64,000 nt of DNA from Iris pallida (lineage: Eukaryota; Streptophyta; Magnoliopsida; Asparagales; Iridaceae), in assembly GCA_029216955.1 (NCBI GenBank), contig JANAVB010044017.1, positions 1,810,534-1,874,533 on the forward strand, written 5' to 3'. The translations under genes were made by a program, and so were the position numbers. Below the pieces are notes generated by a model. It was given only the letters and a program-made list of their open reading frames with translations. It made no database searches and had not been told where the DNA came from. This document shows positions 36,011 through 46,562 of this stretch, in pieces; the stretch's first letter is position 1; each line of letters begins with the position of its first letter.

Positions 36011-37584
36011 TAATCTCCTTCGCACCATTTCTCAAATCCTTTTCTCCGTTCGTATATCCTTCGTACCCTCCCTACGATTCCGATGCAGTAACGGAGAACC
36101 TCTACGGTGGGGCGCAAAGGGGGATTTGTTCGTCTGCGGTAGGGCACGAAGGGGTATTCTAGGGTTTCCTTATCGAGGGAGCGGCGGAAGAGGGTTTCCT
36201 TGTCGACGAAAGGTGGATTTGTTTTTTTATTTTTATTTTCTAGGGTTTATTTTCTAGGATTTGTTTTTGTTTATTTTCTTTGGTCCATACTTGAAATTAT
36301 TGATGCAAATGGAGGAACCTGTTAATATGAGTCTGTGCTCCTTCAAATCTAGACAAGTTCATTTCTTCCTTTGTCATCAACCACCCGAGTTAAGCCGGGA
36401 AACAAGGGTGCAACCACGCAATTCGAAAGCTTCATGCTTCAATGCACACGACTCTCATTAGCTCTGCACACATGCAATGATGCAAATGCCAGCCCCCATT
36501 TCACTTGGCCCAAAATTGTGAATTGTACATAATGTAACATTGCATTTTTCCTCGCCAACAAGATTCATGCAGTTTCCTGAGTAAACAAAAGTTTGATAAG
36601 TAGCATGTTGTTTGCCAAATATTTGGAGGCTCAAAGCACTAAAGGCTTGAAAGAGAGCTCTTGCGCAAAAAGGAAGAGTTTTTTTTAAGGATTTTATAAG
36701 GAGGCTATTAAGCAAGTTTTCAAGAGAAGAATGAGGAACTCGTTGGACATCTCGTAAAAAAAATGGTTTCACATTACGTACAAATCCTTATAAGATTATC
36801 GTGTTAATTTAATAAATTTGTTTCTTCTTCTGTTCTATAGAGTTGGCCGAATTTGACCGAAATACATTAAATATTACGTACTTGGGACCTATTTTTGTTG
36901 CTACTTATATAATTAGTTGTGTCCAACTATTTTACTCGTGCAGTGGACTCACAACAAGTTGCTAGTTGCTATATTTAACAGGCCTAACTCTACCAAGTTT
37001 CATGAAGCATCACTCATCAGGTGGAGAGACAAACCAATCTGATAGAAGAGAGATGAGATGGAACAGCTCATATAGTATTCATCAATTCACCATAATAGAA
37101 ATTGATTCTGATCTCATGATTTTTTTTTTATATTTGTTTTGATTTGCAATAGTATTCATTTTATTTCTTGGTATATAACTTAATGGAATTGTTTTTTTTT
37201 TGTTTCAATAATAATGAATAAAAATAAATAAATTGCCACTCTTCCTCACACTCAAGCAAATGATCCTGACAAACACAATCCAAGTTGAGCCACAATTTAG
37301 TTAGTTGTATTTTATTTTCTTTACATTTAAGATGTATATTATGTCAATTATCTAATGTAATTTTTTAGTTCAATTCATCATTATCATTTTAGGGTATGAT
37401 ATGTTTGGTAATCTGTAACGGACTTGTATTTGAAAAATACAAATCTATATATATGAATTTTGGACCACATTCACAATTTATGCATTCATAAAATTATTTG
37501 CTAAACTTTGTAATTGGAATTGGAAAGGGACATATTCCAAACTCTTTGTTTAGCATGTGGGTTGTATTTACAAGGAAAAAAAAA
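36011..37584. other. CACTA interior, intron-like, no recognised exon
   Basis: AT-rich with long T runs. The segment 36484-36575 (AAATGCCAGCCCCCATTT, then CCTCGCCAACAAGATTCATGCAG) supplied the copied filler at 38241. Open frames at 36261 and 36458 match nothing I know. Confidence 0.4.
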
Positions 37585-37790
37585 GGATTATTTAGAATTA
37601 GGGTCTCATGTAATAGTGGATTTTAGAATTTGGATTTCGAAAATGACCGACCGGCATTAGAGTTGGGTCTCCAAATCACTGTTCTCATAGGCAAATGAAC
37701 GATTTGGAGACCCAAAACTCTAATATAGGTCATTTTCGAAACCCAGATCCTAATTTTAACTATTATACAAGACCATATTAATAAATAACC
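37585..37790. mobile_element. Foldback MITE-like element
   Basis: GGATTATTTAGAATTAGGGTCT at the left is mirrored at the right by the complement of GGTTATTTATTAATATGGTCT. The inner blocks TTTCGAAAATGAC and TTGGGTCTCCAAATC pair with their complements. The whole 206 bp folds back with a loop of about 25 bases (CACTGTTCTCATAGGCAAATGAACG). It has no coding capacity. A short TA-rich target duplication is possible but not certain. Confidence 0.75.
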
Positions 37791-37827
37791 CAAAAAATAA
37801 AACTACTAATTCCATAATCATTCGTCC

Positions 37828-37937
37828 AACGCTTGTAGCTCATGTGGAAAGTATCACCTACGAGACCGGCATGATTCGAATCCTCCAACCATAAAAACGT
37901 GTAGGTTTATGTGGGTTGAAATAAATAAATAAATAAC
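37828..37937 (+). mobile_element. tRNA-derived SINE with AAAT tail
   Basis: The A box TAGCTCATGTGG (37836-37847) and the B box GGCATGATTCGAATCC (37868-37883) sit about 31 bp apart, as in tRNA-derived promoters. The unit ends in AAATAAATAAATAAATAA at about 37919-37937. This layout is typical of plant SINEs and the B box is nearly consensus. Confidence 0.72.
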
Positions 37938-38226
37938 TCCACATTAATTCATTCTTTGACAACTAAATTGGACAACATGATAGGATGACCAAAAAAAAAC
38001 TTTATTCACTGGCAGACACATAATACTACACAACAATGTTCGAACATATGTGAGATACAAAAATATTGTCCACATAGTTAACACACAACTGACAGGAAAA
38101 TGACACAAATATTGTTCAGGTGTTGTCCAAAAAATTGACAACAATAGTTAGAAGATACAAGAATATTGCCCATACTCTTAACATCTTACACAAAAATATT
38201 GCCAACATATTATAAACCATATATAC

Positions 38227-38303
38227 ATATTAGAGTAACCAACAAATGCCAGCCCCCATTTTTCCTCGCCAACAAGATTCATGCAGTCTATATTAGAGTA
38301 ACC
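38227..38303. repeat. 49-bp templated filler bracketed by a 14-bp direct repeat
   Basis: ATATTAGAGTAACC occurs at 38227-38240 and again at 38290-38303. The 49 bp between them are a shortened copy of 36483-36573, with the middle 42 bp skipped at a CATTT microhomology. This looks like synthesis-dependent repair filler rather than a transposon. Confidence 0.7.
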
Positions 38304-38783
38304 ACTACTCTCCCTCCACCTTCTCCATTCTGCATTTCTCAAACTCCAAATCGACCTCCCACCATTTGACAATATAAATGGAGATAATGAAACACAAGAT
38401 CCCACATTCAACCAAACTTGCATTCAGCAGCTTTGCCATGGCATTGAGTACTGGTCTTTTGTTCTAACCACATTGAGATTCGGCAGTTGACAAACTATCA
38501 TTAAAACATTTGGAAGTTATCATCAACCATTTTTTAAATAACAACATAAAAGGATTTTTATGATCTCTATCTATTGACACAATGAGGGATATCTCCTGTA
38601 TGAGAATTCAGAATGAAAATCTTTTTGAATTTTTATAAAAGCTTTGTTTGAGCTCTATAGCTGTTAATTCTTCGTCTTGGTCTTCAAGGTATATAAATGG
38701 TCATTACTTTTCATCTTTACTCATAAGAAATTGCATTTATATGCATGTGTTCTTATGTATTTTTCTTCTGATGTTGATATCAG

Positions 38784-38860
38784 GTGGTTACTTTCATGAA
38801 GTCCGTAATTTAGCTTATGGAGTTGATGTCTTAGATATTCGATTGATGGGTGTGCTTCAG
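38784..38860 (+). pseudogene. Captured exon of a heparan-alpha-glucosaminide N-acetyltransferase-like gene
   Basis: HGSNAT-type proteins are multi-pass membrane acyltransferases, present in plants as a small family. The exon is bordered by ATATCAG|G and CTTCAG|GTAGAT. With one base from the previous exon it reads GGYFHEVRNLAYGVDV then LDIRLMGVLQ. That matches the conserved cytosolic/luminal stretch written roughly G-G-Y/F-F-H, then YGVD, then IR-x-MGILQR in the plant family. The frame is open across all 77 bp. Flanking exons of the gene (VMPFFLF upstream, RIAIAY downstream) are not seen nearby, so only a piece was captured. Recognition is from memory of the family, so moderate to good. Confidence 0.68.
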
Positions 38861-38978
38861 GTAGATTTAAACCTTGTTTGTTTATTTACTCAATTAATGT
38901 TATCATTTGATACATCAAGTTTATCATATGTACATAAATTTTATAATGAAAGCAGTATGTTTACTTCATCCTAACGCA

Positions 38979-39133
38979 GGTCCTGAGCAACCCCAACCCC
39001 AACCCCAGATGCTTTCTCTTCCTCTCTCTCCCCCTCTTTCATTCCCATATACTAGACTTGAGGGCCAGACCATCAATACCTTTTGTGTCGTCCACCAGGA
39101 AGTCTTAGGCATTCCTCTGCAAGTGGAGCTGTA
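38979..39133 (+). other. Exon-like stretch in the CACTA, no recognised family
   Basis: CTAACGCAG|GTCCTGAGC opens a stop-free stretch with a PQPQPQ run that ends at GGAGCT|GTAATATT, so it has plausible splice borders. It is more GC-rich than its surroundings. I do not recognise the peptide. It may be another captured exon or an untranslated exon. Confidence 0.35.
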
Positions 39134-40876
39134 ATATTCCGTTGTTTCCTAAATTTTTATGCCTCATGAGGCCACAAGATACTCCCTAGTGCATCACTTG
39201 TGCCTGATAACCCAACGGTCGTGCTTACAATTGCTGGGATGCTTCAGTTTAAACTTATATTTCTCGGTAAGGTATGCTAACTAGATGGTTTTTGTTTGGA
39301 AGATCTAATACCAATTTCATTGTAGACTATGAATTAATCTATATTAAACTGAGCATGATGAGTTTTTTCTTAGCAATGACAACATCAATGTCTAGAAAAA
39401 AGAATATTTCAAAATACTTGTGAACACACATGAGTACATATCTAACTGAATTTTCATCTTCATCCATGCATATTCAGTGACCTCTTAGTCCAATACGACC
39501 ATAAGTAGATTATTGAACCACTTGGTGACAAACATTGTAAAGAGAGATGATTGATCAAATGGAGCCTTTTCAAATTTCTCAAGTGAAAATGTTTTTTTTT
39601 AGATAGAGCCAGTTATAATGACAGCCCCTGTCCTGGACTACTAGTACCAAGAGAAAGTGAAGTCTGATTTTGTATTTGATAGATATGGAAGTGACTAGCT
39701 AATGTATAAGCTCTCTATTTCTAGGTAATCAGTGTACTTTTATGCTGATGAGGAACAAGGGTTCATTTCTCATAATGCTGCAATTGTTGTCTGTTGTGAC
39801 TAATGTGTTAGGAAGTTTGACAAATGTGCTGTCTTGGGAGGAAAAATAAAACAACAATACATATTTTTTCGTTTGTCATTTTGGGATATGTCGGCTGCAA
39901 TGTGTTGTCTTGTGCTGATATTAGATTTAGATAGTAACTTTTGATATTGCACCTCATTTTGTCATATTTTGTGTTCATCAGTGATCGTTATGAGGGATAA
40001 CTCACCTATCTAACTTCTTGACTAGCCCTTCAGCCCTTATGTAATTGCGAAGAAATCTTTTGGCAGCCTGTAAAGTTAACACCACTTTAAAGTTCCATGA
40101 ATTGGAAGTGTCTTATAGGTAATATTAACACGTACCATTTAAAAGCTATAATTTGTTCTCGACTTTGTAATATTTTTCTGAGACTAGCATGAAGCAACTT
40201 TATTCCAACTATGTTATTCTTCAGTCTTTAATTTTGATTCGGGTTTGAAAGTTAACTTTAAGAGCGTTATCTCAGTTTAAAGAGTTGGCTTTCAAGAGTC
40301 AATTTTCAAATCCAAGGCAATGTTGAAGACGCTAAGAGCATAATCCTAGTTTCAAAAGTGAATACTCTGTAGGTATTGTAACAGTTCATTTCAGTGCAAT
40401 GAAATTACTGTTAGATAAGAACCCTTTTTAATTAACCAAGTATTTAATTCTTTGTAACACAAAAAAATATATCTCATACATTTGTCACGTGCTATTTGTC
40501 TACGTACTATTTTACGCCTTTAGTGTGATTATGTGTTTATAGTTTAACACAAAACAGTCCTTTATAGGAAAACTTCTATACATATATGCTATAGAAGAAG
40601 CTGTACATTTGGTTCCCATAAAATTTATCCCATGATGCAAATAGCTTTATGGAACATTAGGGGCTTGGAATCCTGGGTTCATAAATCTAATAACCTGTTA
40701 TTTATTGGAACATTACACACTGATAGCCCGGGCTCTAAATCTAATCACCTGGTATCTCTTGTTGAGAGCTATCCCTTGTATTCACTTCATTGCTTCCAAT
40801 GTTAAGCCGATTATGATGGGGGCACAATCTTGAATGACTTATTTTCAGACTGCTTTCTCAGCTTCCATGGGAGTTC
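39134..40876. other. CACTA interior, mostly intron-like
   Basis: A stop-free piece at about 39189-39270 reads [19 protein letters not shown] and ends in a donor-like CTCG|GTAAGG; its family is unknown to me. At about 40637 the words ALWNIRGL resemble the start of a LINE endonuclease, but the match is short. The rest is AT-rich without recognised features. Confidence 0.35.
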
Positions 40877-41087
40877 ATGTTGACACAAAGTACTCTTGAG
40901 CACCTATGCCACTCGGCTTAAGCGACCTTCCGCATGCCATCTTACTTAGAAATTTAGCATATAATTTGATTGGCTAGTCAGGATCATGTTGACCATAAGT
41001 ACTCTTGAGCATCTATGCGGCTTAAGCAACCTACCCCATGCTATCTTAGAAATTTAGCATATAGTTTGATTGGCTAGTCTGGGTCAA
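40877..41087. repeat. Tandem duplication, unit about 105 bp
   Basis: Two diverged copies of CATGTTGAC...AAGTACTCTTGAGCA...GGCTTAAGC...AGAAATTTAGCATATA...GATTGGCTAGTC start at 40877 and 40985. The second is shortened by about 10 bp. Confidence 0.85.
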
Positions 41088-44000
41088 CAATAGGCTTCTA
41101 GATTTTTATCCCTATCTCTATGATATAGTTTAGTTTGAATATCTTCATAAACTCATTAAAATGTACTGCTTATAACAATATATCCTCTTTTGATGAATAT
41201 AATACACCGACCAACTTCAAGTGTCTATATGTGGCATGTCCAAACTCAAGTATCTGCATGTGAATAATCAGCTAATGTAATACTAGTAGCATAATGTATT
41301 GGCAAAAGTTGATATATATAACATTCTGCTTTCAGTTTTTGCAGGGAGTGACCTTAACAAAGGCTGAGATGTATGTCTCTATTGATACCTCGGGAATTCT
41401 TAATGAAATTTCATAACAAAAATTTTTCTAAGACCCAAAACTACAAAACTGCTAACACGGAATGAAGGGTATTTGACTTACACCCAATTCCGAGCATTGC
41501 AACATGTTTCAAGTGCCGCACTATCCGTGCTTTCGACCCAGGTCTTTTTCTAAGTTCTCAAAACTAATCTTTTGTGGTATTAATGTCAAATTTATGTTCA
41601 CTAGGTATGATGAACTATCCACGCCAGGAAATTACCATGCTTTCTGTAATTATAACAACAGATCACAAGAAACTAAAGACTTTTTACTTCTTTTATGTTC
41701 TTAGACTTCTTACCAAGCTGCAAAAAGGATGCTTGAATCATGTAGCCTTGTCTCTATACTTTGTAGCATGCCTTTTGACTGACAACAAAAATGTGGTTAC
41801 TGGCTCAGTCTCTCATATTTGCTGCAGGATTGCTAGCAACCCCTGCATAGGCTACTGCCATTAGTTGGGTAAGATTGAATGCATGATTTGGTTCGAACAA
41901 CGGCGTCAACTGAGTAGTTTGTTGTGTGATCTTCCTAACATTTTGAACAGTTGTCCTGTTAGGTCCTAAAAATGGTATGCAACATGCTGGGAAACTAATA
42001 TGTTGTGGTATAGGCACAAGAATGGATTCCGAACCAAAGAGTTGGAGAATACTGGGTGAGTTTCTATTATCTATTCATTTAGAATTCTTTAGTTATTCTT
42101 TTATGTATTATGTATCTTCCTATAGCGCGTCATATTTAAGAAGGCTTCAGAGCAGCTTGCACCTTAACCAGTTAATTTCTAGTCTTTCAGTTAGAGCAAA
42201 TATAGATCCTTATTGGTTCTTCCAACTACCACCAATTGATCCCGTTGCAGAAAATTTCTCTTTTCCCAAGAAATTGGCACTTAACCAATATAGAGGATGA
42301 TACTAGGTACCATGATGCTTGAGTCTTTCATTTAGAGGAGTTTTTGGTTTATTTGGAGGTTAGCTACCACAAATGTCCCCCTTGTCGAGTAATGTATCTT
42401 CCAAAACTTGGGCACTTATTCATAGAGGGGATGTTATCAGTTAATGGGTTATAGTTTGTGCTTTGTAGCAAAACACAAGAAAAATGGTTCATGATTATTG
42501 TGATACAATGTGATTCCAAAGCTTGTGGGCTATGGTTACTTCTTGCTAACTCAAAAAGGAAAACCACATATATCTGTACAGGTAGAATGGCTGCCAGTCA
42601 TGATCTCACAACTTGAGAATAATTGTTCTTGATTCCATGTACCATCAATTGATCTTGTTAAAATGTTGTTTTGCTTGGTTCTGAAATATTTTAGGTTAAA
42701 ATTTTTTGTCTTTATTAGTGTACACAAAGCATGCACTTATTTAGGTTTGTATCTTGTTAAAGATATATGGTGGCTTCAAAATTTCCTTAAAATTGTTTGT
42801 TAGGGATTCAACTAGAAAGTGGAACAAGGTTTTGTGACTTCCACATATACATATTTGTCATCATTTTCTCATACTCGTTTCATTAACTTACTTTCCATCT
42901 CTGCAACCTGCACGACATGCTCGATATATATGGGGCCTTACATATGACATATGCAGGGTATTGAATATAATTTGTGGGTATAAACCTACAAGTATAACCA
43001 AGAAAAGCATAGTTCTTTTCACCTTGCATGCACTTAAGATATAATTACTTTTTTCTACTTTTAATCCTAATGTTTCTAAAGCTTTGTGTCAATACTAAGG
43101 ACTGATTGCGGAAGTTTTATTTTTCTAAATATGCCTCAATCAGCTTTGTTATTTCGTTGTTTATTCTTGGGCTACTAGCACCAAGAACATTTCTACATTT
43201 TATTTTGGATCTTTTCTTGAAGGATCTATCCATCTATGTTTATGGTGATGTCTTTTCCGCTTGTGTATTTTCTTTTGTTTTCTTCTTTTTTTCCCTTTGT
43301 TTTTAACCTTTTATCCATCTCTGTTTGTTTAGGTTTTAAGTTCTTAAATTTAGAAGCAGATAAATTCTATGGCTTTCCACCTATGTTGGTTTTGTTTGAT
43401 TTTGGATGTATATAGTTGTTAAAATTCATTAGTTTGTGGAGAAGGGGTTTGTTTCTTCTTTTGTTAATGCTTTTTCTTCTGCTGAAGTTTTCAATGTACA
43501 CCATATCTAGGAATTTTAAATTAAGACCTTATTTGTGCAGGTATAACATTGTTATTCCTTAATTGCTAACAAGAATCGACAATGTTGTTTTACTGTTTGA
43601 TAATTGTTGAATCATGACATTGTCTACTTGATGAATGCATAACTGAGGAGAATCTGATTGTAAATTTAACTGCTTACACAAGGGCTAAAGAACCTTAAGA
43701 CAGTTATTTAAGTTAAGATGTATCTTTCAATACTACATTATTATTATTCTAACATGTAAGTTATGTTATTACTGGTGTATGATTTATATTCATGAATAAT
43801 ACTACTTTCATTTATTTTTATTTAAAACATCTGATGAACTTGTCACTTAATCTTTGATGCTGCTCATTATTGCTCAATGTTGGAATTTATCCATATATGT
43901 ATGACTATTAATTTTCGAACAAGTTGACTTTGCACAATGTTTGTTTTACAATACATTATCCGATAGATACACCATATGGTAATTAAGCGAACTGCCCCGC

Positions 44001-45122
44001 TTCCTTCACTAACAAACAGATACCTTCCAAGATGGTGTCCAACAAATTATTGGTAATTTTCTATAATTTTTATATCTTTAAGTCCCATGAGGAAATGTCT
44101 GGTGTGTAAGTCTAACATATTTAAAATGCAGAAGAGAATGCAAAGAAGGAAAAAAAAATCGATTGATTGTCATCATAAAAAGATATAAATATCTAATATA
44201 CGAGGCATTTGTGAGAGTGTAATACAGATATAAATAACAGAGGGGTATGAATAGGTAGAATTCCTCAAACTTGAGCAATAAAAGTTGGGTAGCAAGTATG
44301 GCTACCGATTATGTAGTGCACTCTGATCGATTAAGATTTATCACAGACATCTACTTTTATTGTAACTAGGTGAAAGCAAAAGAACTAATTGAAGTTTAAC
44401 AGGTTCAGTGTATCAAATGCTGATGTTCTATTTGTTTCAGCTTAAGCTAATCTCTAGCAGGAAGAAAAACTTGAGTGAATGCAGGTTTACAAAAGTCTGA
44501 TATTGCTATAGCATCTTGTGTAAAGAAAAATAGTCTCCAGATTTTTTTTCCTCAAATTATTTTTAACAGTATTTAAGATTTGAGTGAATGTAGGTTTACA
44601 AAATGATGCGCAGCATATTTCTTCAAGTTTTTTTTTACATAAATTGCAAGAATATAGTTTACTAAAATGAAAGGCCAAGTAAGCTGGGACTATGTAATGA
44701 AGGTAATGCTGTAAACCAGAAAACGGAATTCATACTCTTTTCGTAAACATAAATCAGATTCAAAATTATTTAGGCACAACATCGGAGGTTACCAACTGGC
44801 AAAGTTGAGTGCTTTGTAATATTTTTTCTTTGACTTCATTTCTTAATGGAACTTAACACCAATTAGATAAAAACCAAAAGGATAAATTTCAGTCAAGCTT
44901 ACTGCATGACAAATTGAGTGTCTTTCAATATCGTTCTGCTCTTTTGAAGTCAAAAAACTACAATTCGCAGTGGAATCGGCGGTGAAAGTTCTTCAATTTT
45001 TATTTATTTTTACTTGATTCCTCCCATTTAACTCTTATCTGGTCCATTGTCAGCTTTCAATGTGACAGTCTGACATAGTTTTATATTTTATTAAATATGT
45101 AGCTTTTCTTTTTTCTCCTCAG
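41088..45122. other. CACTA interior, intron-like, with a few exon-like scraps
   Basis: There are possible small exons with GT-AG borders at about 41346-41375 (GVTLTKAEM), 42013-42053 and 44006-44041, none recognised. A stop-free frame at 41977-42300 is longer but matches nothing. The large share of T-rich, low-complexity sequence suggests introns of captured genes. Confidence 0.35.
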
Positions 45123-45546
45123 GACATGGCGGAAGTGATGGGTTACATGGTTATTTTCATTCCCTTGATTCTGTTGTTGATGATTAGGTATGATATCTCA
45201 GCTAAATTTTGTTGTTGTATCATAGACACAGATACACTGAATAAAGTTAATGATAGTTGGTGGTAATATTTACAGAATGCTTTCTTGGAGAAGGTGTTGG
45301 CAAAAAATCCTTGGTTGCAAAATGCTTTCTTTTTGGGCATACGACAGGTGCAGCTGTAATTCTCACAGTAAGCTCTTTGGAGGTTTTGGGTTGGTGCATA
45401 GTGTTGTTCAACGTTTTAACATTGGAAATGATAAAGTATACCAAGTATTAATTTTGAGTCTTTTTTTTGTATCAAGAAGGCAGTACTGAACCCAAAGATA
45501 GTGGCTCGTATTGAGGTGTGGACTTAACATCTTCAGCAATTTATGA
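45123..45546 (+). pseudogene. Captured three-exon fragment of a plant monoacylglycerol lipase-type alpha/beta hydrolase
   Basis: This family cleaves acyl groups from monoacylglycerols and related esters; the catalytic Ser sits in GHSTG. Exon 1 (45123-45189) reads GHGGSDGLHGYFHSLD then SVVDD. Exon 2 (45276-45367) reads NAFLEKVLAKNPWL, then after a small frame change CFLFGHTTGAAVILT. Exon 3 (45477-45546) reads KAVLNPKIVARIE, then with one base lost GVDLTSSA. The order HGGSDGLHGY, FLFGHSTGGAV, GVVLTSPA is the family's. Here the nucleophile elbow is GHTTG, so Ser is replaced by Thr, exon 1 ends in a TAG codon and two shifts break the frame. Exons before and after are absent. It cannot be an active enzyme. 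Confidence 0.85.
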
Positions 45547-46233
45547 TCTCTATCATTGTCGATGAAACTTTTGACGGCAATGAGTTGTTCGACAGAGACG
45601 GGAACTTTGAAATGGTTAGAGAAATGATTAACGGCCAAAATATTCAGTGAGGTTTTAAAATTCTTTTTTTTCTACTGTACTTGAGATTGTAAGCTAGCAA
45701 TAACATTCTCTTTTTTGTTCATCATAAGAACTAAGTCATTGTGAGATAGCAACATTGGGGTTTCTTTTTTGTTTTTGATGGAATATTGCTATGTAAATTC
45801 GATACATTTATTAGTTAATACAATTTTGATCGAGTTTCTTTCATTGTTGGTTATTGTTGATGTTTATATAAAATTTTGTTTTCAGATGTATTCTAGTTTC
45901 ATGTAGAGGACTAACATGTTTAAACAGTTCTGATATGGAATGATTTGAGATTTTTTTTTTAAATTTTGTTTGCTAAAAAACGACAGGTCTTAACTGTTGA
46001 AAATGGAAAAATATAGCTGACAAATTTACATATTATTTGACAGTTTTAGTTCGTCGTTTTTATTCGACAGACAAGAACTGTCATTGTTGTCATCTAGAAA
46101 ACGACAGTTCATAACTGTCGTTTATATTTTGGGACGCGCTATTAACGATGGATGCACTGACAGATCAAAACTGTCGTTAATCGTAATTTACGACAGTTTT
46201 GGTCTGTCGAAAAACGTCTGTTTTGGCGTAGTG
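45547..46233 (+). other. Right end of the CACTA element, subterminal zone
   Basis: Up to about 45950 there is nothing recognised. From 45985 the AAAACTGTCG or CGACAGTT word and variants recur about eight times in both orientations up to the terminus at 46233. Confidence 0.75.
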
Positions 46234-46236
46234 TGG

Positions 46237-46562
46237 GACATTATCGCTGCAGATTTTCTAGAAGCGGCCATAGCCTTCTTTCAGCGAGCGAGATACCCTA
46301 AATCCATCTCGCGTGCCAATCTCATACTCATCCCCAAGAAAGACAACCTAGGGACTTTCAAAGATTTCTGCCCCATCAGCCTTTGTACCTTCACCAACAA
46401 AATTTTCTCCAAGATCATCGCGACTCGTATGTCTACCATTTTCCCAAAGATTATCTCTAAAGAGTAAAGTGGCTTCGTCCAAGGGCGCAACATCACAGAT
46501 AATATCCTCCTAGCATGAGAGATGATCACGTGCATGAAATTCCCTTCCAGGGGAGGCAATGT
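46237..46562 (+). pseudogene. LINE reverse transcriptase, part 2 of 3
   Basis: The frame continues part 1 after removal of the CACTA and one TGG copy. It reads DFLEAAIAFFQRARYPKSI, then ANLILIPKKDNLGTFKDFCPISL, which matches the LIPK and FRPISL blocks of the plant LINE RT domain, then NKIFSKIIATRM and SGFVQGRNITDNILLA. Stops are present at 46465 (TAA) and about 46516 (TGA). It ends at the AATGT duplication of the next insertion. Confidence 0.93.

Larger units (their letters stand above)
35658..46233 (+). mobile_element. 10,576-bp CACTA element carrying host-gene fragments (Pack-CACTA)
   Basis: The left end CACTACACCAAAAATGATG pairs with the right end, read on the minus strand as CACTACGCCAAAACAGACG. 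The 3-bp target duplication TGG flanks it (35655-35657 and 46234-46236). Subterminal zones on both sides repeat AAAACTGTCG or CGACAGTT in both orientations (35680-35830 and 45985-46215). Near the left end a pyrimidine-rich leader (35885-36008) is followed by an AAGGTAATC splice donor. I find no TNP2 or TNPA motif in 10 kb. Instead there are several exon-like pieces with intron borders, two of them recognisable (38784 and 45123), plus a foldback and a SINE-like unit. It would depend on another element's transposase. Confidence 0.9.
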
